In this document: piece by piece, positions 3,262 to 5,033 of the stretch
How the letters are laid out: the number at the start of each line of letters is the position of its first letter
How positions within the stretch are numbered: the first letter of the stretch is position 1
Source of the DNA: Deinococcales bacterium
GTDB taxonomy: Bacteria > Deinococcota > Deinococci > Deinococcales > Deinococcaceae
Reading direction: 5' to 3'
DNA length: 5,033 bases
Assembly (NCBI GenBank): GCA_014378225.1
Contig: JACMOA010000237.1
Span: forward strand, 1 to 5,033
Translations under genes and position numbers: made by a program
Notes under the pieces: generated by a model
Told to the model about the DNA's origin: nothing
The model's input: the letters and a program-made list of their open reading frames with translations, nothing else
The model's database searches: none

Positions 3262-5033
3262 ATGACCGCCCCAACTCCCACTTCTGCCCGCTTGAAGCTG
3301 CGGGCCAGGGCCGCCAGTGCCGGGACCGGGAAGACCACCGCCATTGTAGGCGACGTGCTGCGCTCGCTCGAGGACACCCCGCTGCGCCGAATTGCCGTGG
3401 TTACCTTCACTCAGGCGGGAGCTGCCGATTTGCGGCTGCGGCTCGAGGCAGGTCTTAAAACCCTGCTCGAGACCGGCCAGTATTTCGGCTACCGGGTGTA
3501 TCCCACCCAGAAGCCTAAACTCGAGGCCGCGCTGCTCGAGCTGGGTGGGGCCACCGTGACCACCATTCACGGCTTTTTTCGCAAACTACTCAAGCTGTGC
3601 GCCCCAGATTTAGGGCTGGACCCAGACTTTGAAAACACTGACGAACTCGAGTCCGAGGCACTGTTTCGGGACGCGGCAACCCAGGCGCTTTCCGAAGTGG
3701 TGTTCAGTGAGACCGGAGCGGGCAAGCGCCTGGTGGCCGAACTCGGCTGGGACGGGGCGCTCGAGGCGTTGCTGGCGCTGCGGTCTTCACGGGCGTATAG
3801 CCCCTTGAGTGCGACTGGGCCGCTCGAGACCGACTTGCTGCTGCTTTACACTCGCGTTTCCAGCAGTGCCTGGGCGCGGCAGGGCGGGCGCAGCCTGGAC
3901 CCGGACGATGTGGAAGAACAAACCCTGCGCCTGCTCGAGTTTCCCGAACTGCTCGAGCGGGTGCGCGGACGCTACACACGTTTGCTGATTGACGAGTTTC
4001 AGGACGTGAACCCGGTGCAGGCCCGCATCTTCGAGTGGTTGAACATCCGGCATACACAGATGGTGGGAGACCCCAAACAAAGCATTTACGCTTTTCGCAA
4101 TGCCGACGTGGACGCTTTCTTGCGGCTTTTCTCGAGCGCTGAGAAACTACCCCAGCTCACCTATTCTTACCGTCACGGTCCCCGGTTAGCCAAGCTGTAT
4201 TCCGACCTGGCAGACCGCTTTTTTCCAGATTTTGCCGAAGTCGGCATTTACAACGGCGTGGAGGGCAAGGCGAAAGATGGGTTTGAACAACCGCTCGAGT
4301 TTGCCCTTCTCGAAGCCCCCAATCTGGACACCGGACGTAGGGCCGAGGCGACTTTTCTGGCACGGCGTTTTCTCGAGCTGAGCGCAAGCTTCGCCTGGAG
4401 TGACATGGCGGTGCTGGTCCGAACCCGCTCGAGCCTACCCACGCTGACGGCGGCCCTGCGTGACCACAACATTCCTTTCGTAGTGCAGGGCGGAATCGGC
4501 TTTTTTATGCGCCGGGAAGTGAGAGACGCTGCACTTTTATTGAGCGCTCGAGGTCACGCGGCCCGCTGGCTACGCGAAACCCCACGCCGGGAAGAAGAAA
4601 GTGTGCTGGCCGCGCTGTGTCAGCTTCCCACGCTGGCCTCACCGCTGCCGGAAAAGGGTCAGGACTGGCTGGACTATCTCGAGGGAACGCCGCGCCTGCA
4701 AACGCTGCTGGAGAATATTGCCCGCTCGAGCGCTGAAAGCGCCGCTTTTCTGCGTGAAATGTGGACTCTTTTGCCGCTCGAGGGGGAAACTGGACAAAAC
4801 AACTTGCAGGGTTTGCTGCGAGAACTCTCCCTGCGTGGCCTGACCGACCCAGCTTCGGCGGCGCGTTTCCTCGAGAGTGCGCGAAATCAGCGTGAATCCG
4901 ATGAGCCACTGGGGGCGAGTGCGGCGGTGCGGATTCTGACCGTTCACAGTTCCAAGGGCCTCGAGTTCCCCGTCTGTGCGGTCTTCGATTTATCGCGGGA
5001 AAGCGGCGGCTCGAGGGGAAAAGTTCTGGTTCA
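3262..5033 (+). CDS. RecB/AddA-like superfamily 1 DNA helicase, 5' part (runs off the right edge)
   Basis: The first 590 codons of an ATP-driven DNA translocase of the UvrD/RecB class, likely acting in processing of DNA double-strand ends. Motifs in order: Walker A ASAGTGKT (18-25), motif Ia VTFTQAGAADLR (47-58), TIHGFF (101-106), motif II DEFQD (244-248), motif III GDPKQSIYAFRNAD (269-282), motif IV Tyr-Arg (303-304), and motif V TVHSSKGLEFP (560-570). ASAGTGKT, TIHGFF and KGLEFP point to RecB/AddA rather than to UvrD or Rep, and there is no Q motif before the P-loop (only 17 residues precede it), as in RecB. RecB and AddA proteins usually exceed 1000 residues and end in a PD-(D/E)XK nuclease; motif VI and any nuclease domain would lie beyond the edge. 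All motifs present look intact. The gene has 21 CTCGAG copies, the highest density here. Start at ATG 3262 from the -10 spacing and coding onset. Confidence 0.93.
   Translation, partial: MTAPTPTSARLKLRARAASAGTGKTTAIVGDVLRSLEDTPLRRIAVVTFTQAGAADLRLRLEAGLKTLLETGQYFGYRVYPTQKPKLEAALLELGGATVTTIHGFFRKLLKLCAPDLGLDPDFENTDELESEALFRDAATQALSEVVFSETGAGKRLVAELGWDGALEALLALRSSRAYSPLSATGPLETDLLLLYTRVSSSAWARQGGRSLDPDDVEEQTLRLLEFPELLERVRGRYTRLLIDEFQDVNPVQARIFEWLNIRHTQMVGDPKQSIYAFRNADVDAFLRLFSSAEKLPQLTYSYRHGPRLAKLYSDLADRFFPDFAEVGIYNGVEGKAKDGFEQPLEFALLEAPNLDTGRRAEATFLARRFLELSASFAWSDMAVLVRTRSSLPTLTAALRDHNIPFVVQGGIGFFMRREVRDAALLLSARGHAARWLRETPRREEESVLAALCQLPTLASPLPEKGQDWLDYLEGTPRLQTLLENIARSSAESAAFLREMWTLLPLEGETGQNNLQGLLRELSLRGLTDPASAARFLESARNQRESDEPLGASAAVRILTVHSSKGLEFPVCAVFDLSRESGGSRGKVLV

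Larger units (their letters stand above)
218..5015. repeat. dispersed CTCGAG palindrome, 42 copies
   Basis: By eye I count 42 exact CTCGAG hexamers; base composition predicts one or two. First-base positions are 218, 365, 527, 997, 1040, 1105, 1155, 1261, 1432, 1454, 1499, 1753, 1779, 2144, 2294, 2400, 2421, 2532, 3039, 3109, 3254, 3367, 3442, 3466, 3520, 3535, 3646, 3760, 3823, 3934, 3952, 4131, 4294, 4372, 4428, 4547, 4678, 4725, 4777, 4870, 4960 and 5010. Thirty-seven are in genes and five in intergenic DNA. Flanking bases vary, so the conserved unit is the hexamer itself. It resembles the HIP1 palindrome of cyanobacteria in kind; its function is unknown to me. Confidence 0.95.

Noticed and set aside
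2528..3570. Overlapping minus-strand open frames across the oxidoreductase end, the gap and the helicase start
   Set aside because: They are antisense to two solid genes, have low-complexity Ser/Arg/Gly-rich products and no initiation signals.
218..5015. CTCGAG copies as a CRISPR array or insertion-sequence ends
   Set aside because: Spacing is irregular, flanks are not conserved, and copies fall inside intact genes, so neither a CRISPR array nor transposition explains them.

Overview
The window reads as a bacterial chromosome fragment, most likely Meiothermus or a close relative in Deinococcus-Thermus. The grounds are a PATAN/DUF4388 regulator-like protein, promoters that appear to give leaderless mRNAs (a TANNNT -10 box a few bases before the ATG), GC-rich coding DNA with an AT-rich promoter patch, and an extreme density of the palindrome CTCGAG. 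The genus is inference. All genes found are on the + strand.

Layout: (1) 29-637, a complete 202-residue protein with an N-terminal PATAN/DUF4388-like domain and a C-terminal winged-helix-like segment. (2) 638-735, a short gap with an 8-bp inverted repeat and a promoter that favours translation of the next gene from ATG 736. (3) 736-1476, an unrecognised protein with three predicted N-terminal membrane helices and a soluble tail. (4) 1477-1898, a long non-coding stretch with a 25% GC island (1531-1660), an AT-rich hairpin, a near-consensus promoter (TTGACA-N17-TATCAT) and an untranslated leader of about 235 nt that may contain a decayed gene end. (5) 1899-3065, an Old Yellow Enzyme of the XenA/YqjM kind, with a very strong ribosome binding site and Thr in place of the usual flavin-tuning Cys. 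(6) 3066-3261, an intergenic region with competing hairpins, a 9-bp direct repeat at 20-bp spacing and a -10 box. (7) 3262 to the right edge, the first 590 codons of a RecB/AddA-like superfamily 1 helicase, cut off before motif VI and any nuclease domain.

The genes do not look like one pathway. The last three each appear to have their own promoter, so this is probably a run of independently transcribed housekeeping or accessory genes rather than an operon. The helicase could begin an operon continuing beyond the window.

The strongest unexplained signal is CTCGAG: I counted 42 exact copies by eye in 5033 bases, where one or two are expected. They occur in every gene and both main intergenic regions, in all three codon phases. 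This is a genome-wide-style short palindrome comparable in kind to cyanobacterial HIP1, and not a property of any single gene.
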